Source: Patescibacteria group bacterium
Lineage (GTDB): Bacteria > Patescibacteriota > Saccharimonadia > Saccharimonadales > Saccharimonadaceae
DNA length: 36,589 nucleotides
Reading direction: 5' to 3'
Assembly (NCBI GenBank): GCA_030156575.1
Contig: JASGMG010000003.1
Span: 1-36,589 of the forward strand
The translations under genes and the position numbers were made by a program. Below are positions 16,544 to 25,528 of this stretch, one piece after another. The notes below the pieces were generated by a model, which saw nothing but the letters and a program-made list of their open reading frames with translations, made no database searches and was not told the origin of the DNA. Position 1 is the first letter of the stretch. Each line of letters begins with the position of its first letter.

Positions 16544-18307
16544 ATGGCTCTTCTTACTAGTGATACTCAAGAGAAGCTAACTAGTCTTCTTATTGGAGAA
16601 GGCTTAGTTAGCGAGACTGTTCTAAAAGATTTAGAAGCATCTTCGGCAAAAGATAATAAACCACTTCTTAGATTGTTAGTTGAACAAGGTGTAGTTGATA
16701 ATGAATTGATAACTCATGCTATTGCTCAGGTATCTGGTGTCCCTTATGTAAACTTAAATAATAGTTTTATAGACCAAAATGTTTTGAGCTTATTATCAGA
16801 GGATATCGCTGAGAGGTTTATGGCTGTTCCTTTGGCTGAGGTCCAAAATCGACTTGCAGTAGCTATGCTTGATGCAAATAATGTTCAAGCAGTTGATTAT
16901 TTAGCTAATTATATTGAGCGACCGCTTAAAGTATTTATGGCTTCAGAAGAGAGTGTTCGACATGTTTTAGGCCAGTACAAAACGGATCTTTCTAGTGTCG
17001 ATGCAGCGGCTGAAGCTAGTCAAGTAGAATCTGTTAAAGAATCTGCCAAAGAGATAAAGATGATAGTTCAAGACTCTCCAATAAGTAAGGCGTTGGTTAC
17101 TATATTGGAATATGCCTTAAAGTCACGTGCTAGTGATGTCCATATTGAGCCTTTAGAGGGCTCACTGAAAATAAGATGTAGAGTTGATGGTATGCTACGA
17201 GAAATTATGCAATTACCAAAGAGCATAGAGCCTGCACTGGTTAGTCGAATAAAGATTTTATCTAATCTTAAGATTGATGAACATCGTACGCCACAAGACG
17301 GACAATTTACTGTCAAGATTGCTGGTAAGGAAGTTGACCTTCGTATCGCCATCAGCCCTGTTATATGGGGTGAACAGGTAGTTATTCGTATACTTGATAA
17401 ATCAGGTAATGACTTTGATATTGAAGCGATGGGCTATGCAGGAAGAGCACTTAGGGCGATTAGAAAAGGCATACGTCGACCAAATGGTATGGTTCTAACA
17501 TCTGGCCCAACTGGTAGTGGTAAGACAACTAGTCTTTATGCACTAATTAAAGAAATTAAAGATGATAGTGTTAATATAGTTACATTAGAAGATCCTGTTG
17601 AATACAAGATGAGTGGTGTTAATCAAATTCAAGTGAATGCTGATGTAGGTTTAACATTCGCTAGTGGCTTGCGTTCTATTCTTCGTCAAGATCCTGATGT
17701 TGTGATGGTGGGAGAAATTCGTGATAGTGAGACTGCTAATTTAGCTGTTCAGGCGGCGTTAACAGGACATTTAGTATTCAGTACTTTACATACTAATAGT
17801 GCGGCTGGTGTTCTACCTAGACTACTTGATATGGGTATTGAGCCCTTCCTTATAGCTAGTACAGTCAATACCATTATTGGACAAAGGTTAGTACGTCGTG
17901 TTGCTAAAAAACGTGAGATTTATCAATCTAACCCGATTGAAACTCAAAATATAACAACAACAATTGGGCATCTTTTGCCTAAAACGTCAGCAGACATAGC
18001 AAGAGTTTCTCAAGATTTAGGCTATAAAGACTTGCCCTTAGCTAGCCAAAGCGCTTATACTCTAGTTAAGGGTGTTGATAGCCCTCAATCTCCAAGAGGA
18101 TATAGTGGTCGAGCGGGGCTATATGAAGTTATGGATGTTGACGAATCAATTCAAAGTTTGATTGTTGCTAGAGCTACGAGCTCTGAGATACAAAGAGCGG
18201 CTCAACAGCATGGTATGGTTACAATGAGGCAAGATGGGTATATGAAAGTTTTACAAGGTATTACAACTATTGAAGAAGTAAATCGTGTTACGTCGGATAC
18301 GGCATAG
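16544..18307 (+). CDS. pilB: type IV pilus extension ATPase PilB (GspE/MshE family)
   Basis: This hexameric ATPase drives pilin polymerisation on the cytoplasmic side of PilC. Residues 1-150 form an MshEN/T2SSE N-domain (LLRLLVEQGVVDNELI, AVAMLDANNVQAVDYL). The motor has Walker A GPTGSGKT at residues 321-328, the Asp box TLEDPVEY, Walker B QDPDVVMVGEIRDSETA, and the His box GHLVFSTLHTNSA. Normal GspE/PilB proteins carry a tetracysteine zinc module after RLVRR. Here the corresponding region reads RLVRRVAKKREIYQ and later SPQSPRGYSGRAGLYEV with no cysteines. Length (587 aa) is typical. Confidence 0.95.
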   Translation: MALLTSDTQEKLTSLLIGEGLVSETVLKDLEASSAKDNKPLLRLLVEQGVVDNELITHAIAQVSGVPYVNLNNSFIDQNVLSLLSEDIAERFMAVPLAEVQNRLAVAMLDANNVQAVDYLANYIERPLKVFMASEESVRHVLGQYKTDLSSVDAAAEASQVESVKESAKEIKMIVQDSPISKALVTILEYALKSRASDVHIEPLEGSLKIRCRVDGMLREIMQLPKSIEPALVSRIKILSNLKIDEHRTPQDGQFTVKIAGKEVDLRIAISPVIWGEQVVIRILDKSGNDFDIEAMGYAGRALRAIRKGIRRPNGMVLTSGPTGSGKTTSLYALIKEIKDDSVNIVTLEDPVEYKMSGVNQIQVNADVGLTFASGLRSILRQDPDVVMVGEIRDSETANLAVQAALTGHLVFSTLHTNSAAGVLPRLLDMGIEPFLIASTVNTIIGQRLVRRVAKKREIYQSNPIETQNITTTIGHLLPKTSADIARVSQDLGYKDLPLASQSAYTLVKGVDSPQSPRGYSGRAGLYEVMDVDESIQSLIVARATSSEIQRAAQQHGMVTMRQDGYMKVLQGITTIEEVNRVTSDTA

Positions 18308-18325
18308 AAGAAGGGTGGATATAAA

Positions 18326-19396
18326 ATGAATAATCAAGAATTAAAAATAGAGGTTTTACTAGAAGAGGTTGTTCGCAAGAAAGCTTCGGATTTACACCTT
18401 CAAGTTGGATTACCTCCAATGATACGTGTTGATGGAGCTCTTTTGCCTATTATGGGTTTTAACCCTATGGACGAGTCAGTAGTTGAAACTTTGATATTTG
18501 CGATATTAGACCAAGATCAAAAGCAGATACTTCTAAAAGATAAAGAATTTGATTTTAGTTTTGCTTTTGGAACTTTAGGGCGTTTTCGTGTAAATGCATA
18601 TCATGAGCGTGGTAACCTTGCGGCTGCTTTGCGTTTAATTCCTAATGAAATAAAAACAGCTACTGAACTTGGGTTGCCTAGCGTTGCCATGAGTTTTGCT
18701 GATTATCCTAGAGGTTTAGTGTTGATTACTGGGCCGACTGGTAGCGGTAAATCAACAACTTTAGCAGCTCTTGTAGATAAAATTAATAGTGAGCGTGCTC
18801 AACATATTATTACTATTGAAGACCCTATTGAATTTACTCATAAATCTAAGAAATCAGTAGTTGTTCAGCGTGAAGTTCATTATGATACCTATAGTTTTAG
18901 TGCTGCGCTTCGTTCAAGTCTACGTCAAGATCCTGACGTTGTCTTAATTGGTGAAATGCGTGATCTAGAGACTATAAGTGCAGCTATTACTATTGCTGAA
19001 ACTGGACACTTGGTTTTTGCTACCTTACATACTAACAGTGCTTCTCAATCAATTGATCGTATGATTGATGTTTTTCCACCACATCAGCAACCTCAAATCA
19101 GAGCGCAGTTATCTAATATATTAATGGCAATTTGTTCACAACGTTTAATTCCAGCAATTGGTGGTGGCAGGGTTGTAGCAGCTGAAATACTAGTTACTAA
19201 TCCAGCTGTGCGAAATATAATTCGTGAAGGTAAGTCTCATCAACTTGATGCTGTAATTCAAACTAGTGCTGATCAGGGTATGCAAACAATGGATCGCACT
19301 CTAGTGAATATGGTTCAAAGTGGTACAATTACATACGATAATGCTTACGAAGTTGCTGTTGATTTAGTTGAATTTGAAAGATTAATGCGAGGTTAA
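18326..19396 (+). CDS. pilT: type IV pilus retraction ATPase PilT
   Basis: PilT powers pilus depolymerisation. The 356-aa protein shows all expected parts: KKASDLHLQVGLPPMIRVDG at the N-domain, Walker A GPTGSGKSTT near residue 136, the Asp box TIEDPIEF, Walker B RQDPDVVLIGEMRD, and the His box HLVFATLHTNSA. The PilT/PilU region SIDRMIDVFPPHQQPQIRAQ follows, then an AIRNLIRE-like segment (AVRNIIREGKSHQLDAVIQT). Presence of both PilB and PilT predicts a retractable pilus capable of twitching or DNA uptake. It lies 18 nt after pilB, with a GGGTGG-containing ribosome binding site. Confidence 0.97.
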   Translation: MNNQELKIEVLLEEVVRKKASDLHLQVGLPPMIRVDGALLPIMGFNPMDESVVETLIFAILDQDQKQILLKDKEFDFSFAFGTLGRFRVNAYHERGNLAAALRLIPNEIKTATELGLPSVAMSFADYPRGLVLITGPTGSGKSTTLAALVDKINSERAQHIITIEDPIEFTHKSKKSVVVQREVHYDTYSFSAALRSSLRQDPDVVLIGEMRDLETISAAITIAETGHLVFATLHTNSASQSIDRMIDVFPPHQQPQIRAQLSNILMAICSQRLIPAIGGGRVVAAEILVTNPAVRNIIREGKSHQLDAVIQTSADQGMQTMDRTLVNMVQSGTITYDNAYEVAVDLVEFERLMRG

Positions 19397-19398
19397 TA

Positions 19399-20604
19399 AT
19401 GAAAAAGTTTACGTACGAAGCTCGTGATCGGTCTACTAATAAGATTACTAAATCTATTGTTCAGGCTGACTCTGAAAGTTCGGCGGCAAAATTATTAATA
19501 AGTCAAGGATTCACACCACTCAGTATAAAAGAGCACAATGATAACGATAATATATTTGTTCGTTTAACAGGTAGGATAACAACAAAAGACAGGATAGTTT
19601 TTACTCGTCAGCTAGCTACTCTAATTGGAGCAGGCCTTCCACTAGCACAAAGTTTAAATACTGTAGCAGAACAAACTGAAAATAAGAAGTTGCAATCTAT
19701 AGTTCAGGAAATTACAGTGTCAGTTGAAGGTGGAAATACACTGTCATCTTCTTTTGCTAAATATCCTAACGTGTTTGATAAAGTTTTTCTAGCTTTAGTG
19801 GGGGCGGGTGAAATATCGGGTACTCTAGACGACTCATTAAGGCGAATAGCAGATCAGCAAGAAAAAGATGAAGCTTTGATGAGTAAAATTAGGGGGGCTT
19901 TAACGTACCCTATTATTGTTTTAGTTGTAATATCTATGGTTTTGATATTTATGCTAGTATTTATTGTTCCTCAAGTTGAAAATTTATATCACGATTTAAA
20001 AAAAGATTTACCATTTATCACTCAAATTATGGTCAGTATAGCAAATTTCTTAACTAGTTATTGGTGGATTGCTTTGATTATTATTGCTATTGCTGTGTAT
20101 TTCTTAATACAATATTTAAAGACAGAATCTGGTATAAAAGTTGTTGACACTATTAAATTAAACGTGCCTATTTTTGGTAAAATGTTTAGGAAATTATATA
20201 TGGCACGATTTATGAGAACAGGACAAACATTATTAGGTACCGGTGTTAGCATGCTAGATATGATGAAGATTACCTCTGAGGCTGTAAATAACACTCTTGT
20301 GCAGAATAGTATAGAAAAAGCGTCTAGTAAAGTGAAGGGCGGAAAAACTTTATCAGCATCATTGCAACCAGAAGAGTATATTTTGCCATTAGTTCCTCAG
20401 ATGATAAAAATTGGAGAGCAATCTGGTCGTATAGATGAAATGATGGGCAAAGCTGCTCAGGTTTATGAAGATGAACTTGATGAACAAGTGAGGACAATAT
20501 CCACAGCTATTGAACCCGTGCTAATGGTGTTTTTAGCTATTGTTGCTGGGGGTATGATAGCTGCCATATTGTTACCAATATATGGTCTAGTTAATATTAT
20601 ATAG
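19399..20604 (+). CDS. pilC: type IV pilus inner-membrane platform protein PilC
   Basis: The protein has two T2SSF domains (about residues 65-190 and 265-390) and three membrane segments (near 168-190, 220-238 and 372-395). The start KKFTYEARDRSTNKITKSIV is family-typical, as are FTRQLATLIGAGLPLAQSL and LVPQMIKIGEQSGRIDEMM. PilC couples PilB/PilT rotation to pilin insertion. It starts 2 nt after pilT, with GAGG 6-10 nt upstream. It is the last gene of the compact pilM-to-pilC run. Confidence 0.96.
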   Translation: MKKFTYEARDRSTNKITKSIVQADSESSAAKLLISQGFTPLSIKEHNDNDNIFVRLTGRITTKDRIVFTRQLATLIGAGLPLAQSLNTVAEQTENKKLQSIVQEITVSVEGGNTLSSSFAKYPNVFDKVFLALVGAGEISGTLDDSLRRIADQQEKDEALMSKIRGALTYPIIVLVVISMVLIFMLVFIVPQVENLYHDLKKDLPFITQIMVSIANFLTSYWWIALIIIAIAVYFLIQYLKTESGIKVVDTIKLNVPIFGKMFRKLYMARFMRTGQTLLGTGVSMLDMMKITSEAVNNTLVQNSIEKASSKVKGGKTLSASLQPEEYILPLVPQMIKIGEQSGRIDEMMGKAAQVYEDELDEQVRTISTAIEPVLMVFLAIVAGGMIAAILLPIYGLVNII

Positions 20605-20700
20605 TTTAATATATGGACATCGTTACTTATATAGGGTAATATAAAAAGCATAAGAATAATAGCGATAAAAAGTTATTTGTAAGAAAGGGTTAAGGGATCC

Positions 20701-21216
20701 ATGGATAATCACAAAAGGGTAAAAGGTTTTACTATAATTGAAGTGGTATTGGTACTTGCTATCGCCGGTCTAATATTTTTAATGGTGTTTATTGCGTTGC
20801 CAGCTTTACAACGTAGTCAACGCGACACTCAAAGAAAAAATGATTTAAGTCGTCTTAATACAGCACTTACTAGTTATCAATCTAATAATAAAGGCAGATT
20901 ACCTAGCACTACTGCAGGTACGACAGCTAATGCTGCATGGAAAACTTTTGTTAATAATTATTTAACAATTGTAGATGGAACGACTGGAACGGCAACCGAT
21001 GAATTTGACGATCCTAGTAGTGGTATCGAGTATAAGATAGTTGCTCATACTGGGTCTACGGCCTTTACTCTATCATATAGTTCTACCGAGCCTACTATAC
21101 ATGCTATCATTGGAGCATCTTGCAATGGTGAGAGCCTAACTTATGGTCAGGGTGATCGTAAGGTTGCTTTTCAGATGAAGCTAGAGGGTAATGGTATAAC
21201 TTGCGTAAATAATTAA
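20701..21216 (+). CDS. type IV major-type prepilin
   Basis: The 171-aa precursor has a short basic leader and the class III signal VKG|FTIIEVVLVLAIAG, with PilD cleavage after Gly9, Phe at +1 and Glu at +5, followed by the hydrophobic polymerisation helix. The helix continues into LQRSQRDTQRKNDLSRLNTALTSYQ, then a globular C-domain with a single Cys pair (ASCNGE, ITCVNN) that may form the pilin D-loop disulfide. It sits 96 nt after pilC and is closed by a strong terminator, so it can be expressed at its own level. AAGGG lies just upstream of the ATG. Confidence 0.9.
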   Translation: MDNHKRVKGFTIIEVVLVLAIAGLIFLMVFIALPALQRSQRDTQRKNDLSRLNTALTSYQSNNKGRLPSTTAGTTANAAWKTFVNNYLTIVDGTTGTATDEFDDPSSGIEYKIVAHTGSTAFTLSYSSTEPTIHAIIGASCNGESLTYGQGDRKVAFQMKLEGNGITCVNN

Positions 21217-21234
21217 TTAGTTATTTGATATATA

Positions 21235-21266
21235 GCCCCGCTGATTTAAGCGGGGTTTTCTTTTTT
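21235..21266 (+). terminator. strong intrinsic terminator after the prepilin gene
   Basis: CCCCGCT (21236-21242), a 6-nt loop, AGCGGGG (21249-21255), then TTTTCTTTTTT. This is the only GC-rich hairpin with a long T tract in the pilus locus and separates the assembly operon from the peptidase and minor pilins. Confidence 0.95.
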
Positions 21267-21275
21267 AAATCTGTC

Positions 21276-21284
21276 TGTTATCAT
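21276..21284 (+). promoter_or_regulatory. extended -10 promoter TGTTATCAT before the prepilin peptidase gene
   Basis: TGT then TATCAT at 21279-21284, 7 nt before the ATG at 21292. It begins 10 nt after the terminator T tract and predicts a leaderless transcript. Confidence 0.6.
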
Positions 21285-21291
21285 TAAGGTT

Positions 21292-22182
21292 ATGAATATC
21301 TCTATTTTTGTATGTGTGGCAGTTGGCTTATTCGGATTATGTCTCGGTAGCTTTGCTGGTGCCTTGGTTTGGAGATTACGCGCCAAACAGTTATTGAAAG
21401 ACAAATCTGATATTGAAATGTCAAGATCTGAAAAGAATGAATATAAACGATTAAAGAAGCTAACGAGGGCTTCGTTGTTAAATGATCGTTCACAGTGTTT
21501 AGATTGCTCATATCAATTAAAATGGTATGATTTAATACCGTTATTTAGTTGGGTCGTATTAAAGGGAAGATGTCGTAAATGTCATGAAAAAATTGGGTAC
21601 CTAGAGCCAATGTTAGAAGTCGGCGTTGCTGTTTTCTTTATTTTATCTTATATATTATGGCCTTATCCTTTAGACAGCACTATTAGCATTTTACGCCTAT
21701 TAGTTTGGATGATATCTGGTGTTGGCTTAGCTATTGTTTTTGTTTATGACTTAAAATGGTTTTTGATTCCAAATAGAGTTAATTTTACTATTATTGGTAT
21801 CGGATTGATTAATATTTTACTTATTTTATTTAGTTCAACTAATAAAATAGATGTTTTGTTAAATATTGTTGGGGCTAGTATTATACTCAGTGGGCTTTAT
21901 TATGTTATTTATCTAATATCTAATGGTAAATGGATTGGTTTTGGTGATATAAAGCTAGGGTTGGGCTTGTCTTTTCTATTAGCAGATTGGAAGTTAGCTT
22001 TTATAGCTTTGTTTGCTGCTAACTTTATAGGTTGTTTGGTTGTGATTCCTTCTATGATTACTGGTAAGCTAAAACGTGATTCTCGTATACCATTTGGACC
22101 ATTATTAATTATTGGATTTGTAATTGCTGGTTTGGTTGGCACATATTTGATAGATGTTTATATGTCTATACTATTAATATAA
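21292..22182 (+). CDS. pilD: prepilin peptidase (type IV leader peptidase)
   Basis: This membrane aspartyl protease removes pilin leaders and usually methylates the new N-terminus. The N-terminal motif GLCLGSFAGALVWRLRAK is followed by a four-cysteine zinc module (CLDC ... CRKC, about residues 68-101) around LIPLFSWVVLKGRC. The catalytic aspartates are in VYDLKWFLIPNRVNF and GFGDIKLGLGLSFLL. About seven membrane segments are present. A charged cytoplasmic insertion (about residues 27-60) precedes the zinc module. Length is 296 aa. There is no Shine-Dalgarno. Substrates are the prepilins on either side. Confidence 0.95.
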   Translation: MNISIFVCVAVGLFGLCLGSFAGALVWRLRAKQLLKDKSDIEMSRSEKNEYKRLKKLTRASLLNDRSQCLDCSYQLKWYDLIPLFSWVVLKGRCRKCHEKIGYLEPMLEVGVAVFFILSYILWPYPLDSTISILRLLVWMISGVGLAIVFVYDLKWFLIPNRVNFTIIGIGLINILLILFSSTNKIDVLLNIVGASIILSGLYYVIYLISNGKWIGFGDIKLGLGLSFLLADWKLAFIALFAANFIGCLVVIPSMITGKLKRDSRIPFGPLLIIGFVIAGLVGTYLIDVYMSILLI

Positions 22183-22206
22183 TAACCAACATTAACAATA
22201 TGCTTA

Positions 22207-22215
22207 TGATATAAT
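22207..22215 (+). promoter_or_regulatory. extended -10 promoter TGATATAAT before the minor pilin cluster
   Basis: TGA then TATAAT at 22210-22215, with the start codon at 22225. The transcript would carry at most a 2-3 nt leader. Confidence 0.6.
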
Positions 22216-22224
22216 CATATACAA

Positions 22225-22983
22225 ATGGGTTGTAAATATAAGATATCCGGTTTTACTATTATTGAAACGATGCTTTTTCTTGCCATCACAGGTTTATTAG
22301 CTGCTGGTTTGTTGGTTGGTATTGGTACGTCTATAAATACTCAGAGATATAAAGATAGTGTGATATCTCTTCAGGCTATAATACAACAGCAGTTTTCTAA
22401 TGTCTCTAATGTTTCTAACAATCGGGACGGCAGTTGGAAGTGTAATAGTTCTACTTTGAATGCAAAGTCAGTAACTAATGGTGGCGATTCAATCGGACAG
22501 TCTAATTGTGTAATAATTGGTAAACTTATTACTGTAGATAAAATTGATAAAAGTGTCTTATTAATAAAGACTGTTCTTGGATCTCCGAAGTCGTCAAATG
22601 GAGAATCTGTTTCAAATAAGAATAGCCTAACGTCACTCAGTGATCAATATAATTTGAGTTTTTCACCCGTAGATACTCATACTGAGAAATACGATATAGA
22701 ATGGGGGAATCATCTAACCAATCTTAATGGAGATCCATCTAGTTTTTCTATATTTATATTTCGTTCTCCGAGTAATGGAAGTATTAAGACACTCGTAGAT
22801 CCAAATAATATTGTTAATGATATAAATAGCATTGTTAATGAATCGGCTTTATCAAAGGAAGTGAAGATGTGCTTAACTCCTGAAGGTATTGTTACTGGTA
22901 ATAAAATGTCTATTATAGTTAAATCAGGAGCTACTAATGGCAATGATGTCGAGACTGGTGGATCGGACAGTGGTTGTAAATAA
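22225..22983 (+). CDS. prepilin-like protein (minor pilin), first of four
   Basis: The class III signal ISG|FTIIETMLFLAITG gives Phe at +1 and Glu at +5 after PilD cleavage at Gly9. A hydrophobic helix follows, then about 210 polar residues rich in Ser, Asn and Val. The length (252 aa) and unusually long globular part suggest a minor or tip pilin rather than the major subunit. Three Cys (WKCNSS, SNCVII, KMCLTP) and a terminal GCK are present in the extracytoplasmic part. The start lies just after an extended -10 with no Shine-Dalgarno. The stop overlaps the next start by one base. Confidence 0.85.
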   Translation: MGCKYKISGFTIIETMLFLAITGLLAAGLLVGIGTSINTQRYKDSVISLQAIIQQQFSNVSNVSNNRDGSWKCNSSTLNAKSVTNGGDSIGQSNCVIIGKLITVDKIDKSVLLIKTVLGSPKSSNGESVSNKNSLTSLSDQYNLSFSPVDTHTEKYDIEWGNHLTNLNGDPSSFSIFIFRSPSNGSIKTLVDPNNIVNDINSIVNESALSKEVKMCLTPEGIVTGNKMSIIVKSGATNGNDVETGGSDSGCK

Positions 22984-23612
22984 TGAAAAGATATAGAGAT
23001 CGTGGCGATACTCTTGTGGAAGTCTTATTTGCTATTACTGTGTTTAGTTTAGTCGCCGTAAGTAGCATATCAATAATGAATCAAGGATCTGCAACCGAGC
23101 AAAGAGCTCTTGAAATAACACTTGTTAGACAAGAAATAGATGCACAAGCAGAGGCTCTTCGGTTTTTGAATTCATCTTATATTTCTGCCTACAGGTTGGG
23201 TACTAGTAATGACGCCGGTACTTATAATGAGAATACACCATCTGGGCAGTGGTTTAAGTTAAAAGATTATGTAAAATCACCAGATGCGATATCACCAGTT
23301 AATAATGATAGTGCTAGCTGTTCTAATAAAAAAGGTAGCTTTCCTCAGAAAAGTTTTATCTTGAATGCAAAAAAAGCTGTTATTGTTTCTAACGCATTTG
23401 ATCGGGCTCAAACATATGCTCAAGTTCGTTATAATAATGGTGATGTGTATTCATCAGAAGGCATATGGATAGAGGCTATAAGCCCGAACGTTACAAGTTC
23501 TAGTAATAATACTTATATAGATTTTTATATACGCGCATGTTGGGATAGCCCTGGTCAGTCTGTTCCAGTGAGATTAGGCACTATTGTGAGGTTATATGAA
23601 CCACGTGGTTAA
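22983..23612 (+). CDS. PilV-like minor prepilin
   Basis: The signal region is RDRG|DTLVEVLFAITVFSLV. Glu at +5 is kept, but the residue after the predicted cleavage is Asp, whereas most type IV pilins have Phe or Met there. The 209-aa protein continues with SSISIMNQGSATEQRALEIT, which matches the PilV/GspI-type helix, and a globular region with Cys at SCSNK and RACWDS. It overlaps its upstream neighbour by one base and its downstream neighbour by 17 bases. Confidence 0.8.
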   Translation: MKRYRDRGDTLVEVLFAITVFSLVAVSSISIMNQGSATEQRALEITLVRQEIDAQAEALRFLNSSYISAYRLGTSNDAGTYNENTPSGQWFKLKDYVKSPDAISPVNNDSASCSNKKGSFPQKSFILNAKKAVIVSNAFDRAQTYAQVRYNNGDVYSSEGIWIEAISPNVTSSSNNTYIDFYIRACWDSPGQSVPVRLGTIVRLYEPRG

Positions 23613-24294
23613 AAAAAATGGGTTTACTATAGTTGAGTTAATGTTGGCAATGACTTTTGTAGCAACTTTGCTTGTGTCTATATCTATGACAATCATTCAA
23701 ATTAGTAATATATATAATCGTGGCTTGACTTTAAAAGATGTAAATCAGGCTGGATCTTCGATTGCTAGCGAGCTAGAACGTAGTATTAAGGAGACTTCTT
23801 CTTTTAGTTTGGATGAAGGTTCTGGGCATTATATTATTCAAGCAGATCAGGGTGGTCGTTTATGCTTAGGGAACTATAGTTATTTATGGAATTATGGGTC
23901 TAAGTTAAAATCTCCAAATACCTTATATAATCAATATAGTGATACTATTTATAATAGAAGTAATCCAATACGTTTTGTCAAAGTTCCAGACACAGATAAT
24001 AGTTACTGCATAGACTTGGCAAAAAAGGTTGATTATACAAATTCTACTGAATTGCTTGGTTCAGGACAACACGATTTAGCGCTTCATAATTTTTCTATTT
24101 CTAAAGGTGCTAGTGATGTAAAAACTGGACAAAGTCTGTATAGTATTAGCTACATAATCGGTACTAATGACGAAGACTCTTTTGTTGATAATAATATTGT
24201 TTGTTTACCCCCAACTGCGGCGAACTCTGACCCGTCTTATTGTTATATAAATGATTTCAGTATAATTGTACGTTCGGGAAATATGATGGATTGA
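23596..24294 (+). CDS. PilW/GspJ-like minor prepilin
   Basis: The signal KKNG|FTIVELMLAMTFVATLLV has Phe +1 and Glu +5. The mature part starts with a helix (IIQISNIYNRGLTLKDVNQAG) and continues as a 180-residue globular domain with Cys pairs (GRLCLG, SYCIDL, IVCLPP, SYCYIN). The start overlaps the preceding gene by 17 nt and uses GTGAGG (23586-23591). It is the third of four consecutive minor-pilin genes, matching the usual H-I-J-K tip complex idea in type II/IV systems, which is an inference by order. Confidence 0.83.
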   Translation: MNHVVKKNGFTIVELMLAMTFVATLLVSISMTIIQISNIYNRGLTLKDVNQAGSSIASELERSIKETSSFSLDEGSGHYIIQADQGGRLCLGNYSYLWNYGSKLKSPNTLYNQYSDTIYNRSNPIRFVKVPDTDNSYCIDLAKKVDYTNSTELLGSGQHDLALHNFSISKGASDVKTGQSLYSISYIIGTNDEDSFVDNNIVCLPPTAANSDPSYCYINDFSIIVRSGNMMD

Positions 24295-24310
24295 TTCAAA
24301 AAAGGAGAGT

Positions 24311-25510
24311 ATGGATATGTTTTTAAAAGATAATAAGCAAAGTGGTGTAGTGTCATTAATTCTTGTGGTATTTTCTATGTTGTTAATTACTATCGTGACG
24401 GTTGGGTTTACTCGTGTCATGGTTAAGGACCAACAGCAGGCGAATGCAACCGATCTCTCTCAAAGTGCCTATGATTCAGCACAAGCTGGAATTGAAGACG
24501 CTAAAAGGGCTTTATTGTATTATCAAAATGTTTGTCAGGGTTATATAGTAGGAAATTGTGTTTCTGTTGCAAATATAATAGGTTCACCATCCTGTAATGA
24601 AGCTGTAATCAAAACATTAGGCGATGTTTCTGGTAAAATCGGGTCAGATGGTGAAATAAAGATACAGACTAATAGTAGTGACAATGATCTTGAACAAGCT
24701 TATACGTGCCTGAAGATTATATTAAATACTAACGATTATCTTGGAGAGCTGTCAAAAGATACATCGGACATTATACCATTAAGCAGTGTTAGTCCGTTCG
24801 ATACAGTTAAAATTGAATGGTTTAGCTCTAAAGACTTAAGTTCTAGTGACAATAAAAAAGCCACGTTATCTAATATAATTACAACTCCATTGTTAGCGAC
24901 TGCAGATTGGGCAACTACAACTCCGCCTGCTATGAGAGCGCAATTAATTCAATTTAGCAAAAAAGGCGCTACTCTGAGTGAATTAGATCAAGAGATTAAA
25001 AATGGGAATGGATCTAATACGTTGTTCTTATATCCTTTATCTGTTGGTTCAAATAATCTTAGTTTTTTGAGTGATAGCCCTCGTAGAAGTAATAATCAAT
25101 CATCTGCTAATTCACCTTTGCCCGTAAAATGTGTAAAGGACCTTAGTGCTACGGATTACTCTTGTTCAGTAAGTATAAAGACCCCAGAGGTTGTTGATGG
25201 ACTTGAAGGCACTGTGTACCTTAGGTTAACTGCTTTATATAATCAGGCTAGATATAGAGTATCATTAACTAATAGTAGTAGCTCTAACGTAGTTAAGTTT
25301 AATGGAGTTCAGCCAGAGGTTGATTCAACTGGAAGAGCTAATGACTTGTATAGACGTGTAGTGTCTAGGGTGGAATTAACAGATATTTATTTTCCATATC
25401 CAGAAGCTGAAGTTGATACTACCGATGGCCTCTGTAAAGACTTTGTTGTTACGGATAGACCTAATGACTATAATGAGTATTTGCAAAATAGAGCAAGTTG
25501 TAAGAACTGA
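24311..25510 (+). CDS. PilX-like pilus-associated protein
   Basis: The 399-aa protein has one N-terminal membrane helix (about residues 10-35; NKQSGVVSLILVVFSMLLIT) followed by DLSQSAYDSAQAGIEDAKRALLYYQ, the pattern seen in PilX N-domains. The Gly before VVSLI could be a cleavage site, but Glu +5 is absent, as in some PilX/GspK proteins. A long extracytoplasmic region follows with Cys residues spread along it. GGAG at 24303-24306 serves the ATG at 24311; a second ATG at 24317 is possible. It closes the minor pilin cluster. Confidence 0.78.
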   Translation: MDMFLKDNKQSGVVSLILVVFSMLLITIVTVGFTRVMVKDQQQANATDLSQSAYDSAQAGIEDAKRALLYYQNVCQGYIVGNCVSVANIIGSPSCNEAVIKTLGDVSGKIGSDGEIKIQTNSSDNDLEQAYTCLKIILNTNDYLGELSKDTSDIIPLSSVSPFDTVKIEWFSSKDLSSSDNKKATLSNIITTPLLATADWATTTPPAMRAQLIQFSKKGATLSELDQEIKNGNGSNTLFLYPLSVGSNNLSFLSDSPRRSNNQSSANSPLPVKCVKDLSATDYSCSVSIKTPEVVDGLEGTVYLRLTALYNQARYRVSLTNSSSSNVVKFNGVQPEVDSTGRANDLYRRVVSRVELTDIYFPYPEAEVDTTDGLCKDFVVTDRPNDYNEYLQNRASCKN

Positions 25511-25528
25511 ATAAGATATTTATTCAGT
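25506..25528. terminator. bidirectional hairpin between the PilX-like gene and xer
   Basis: ACTGAATAA (25506-25514), loop GATAT, TTATTCAGT (25520-25528): a perfect 9-bp stem. It contains the stop codons of both convergent genes. There is no long T tract, so termination would be weak. Confidence 0.6.
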
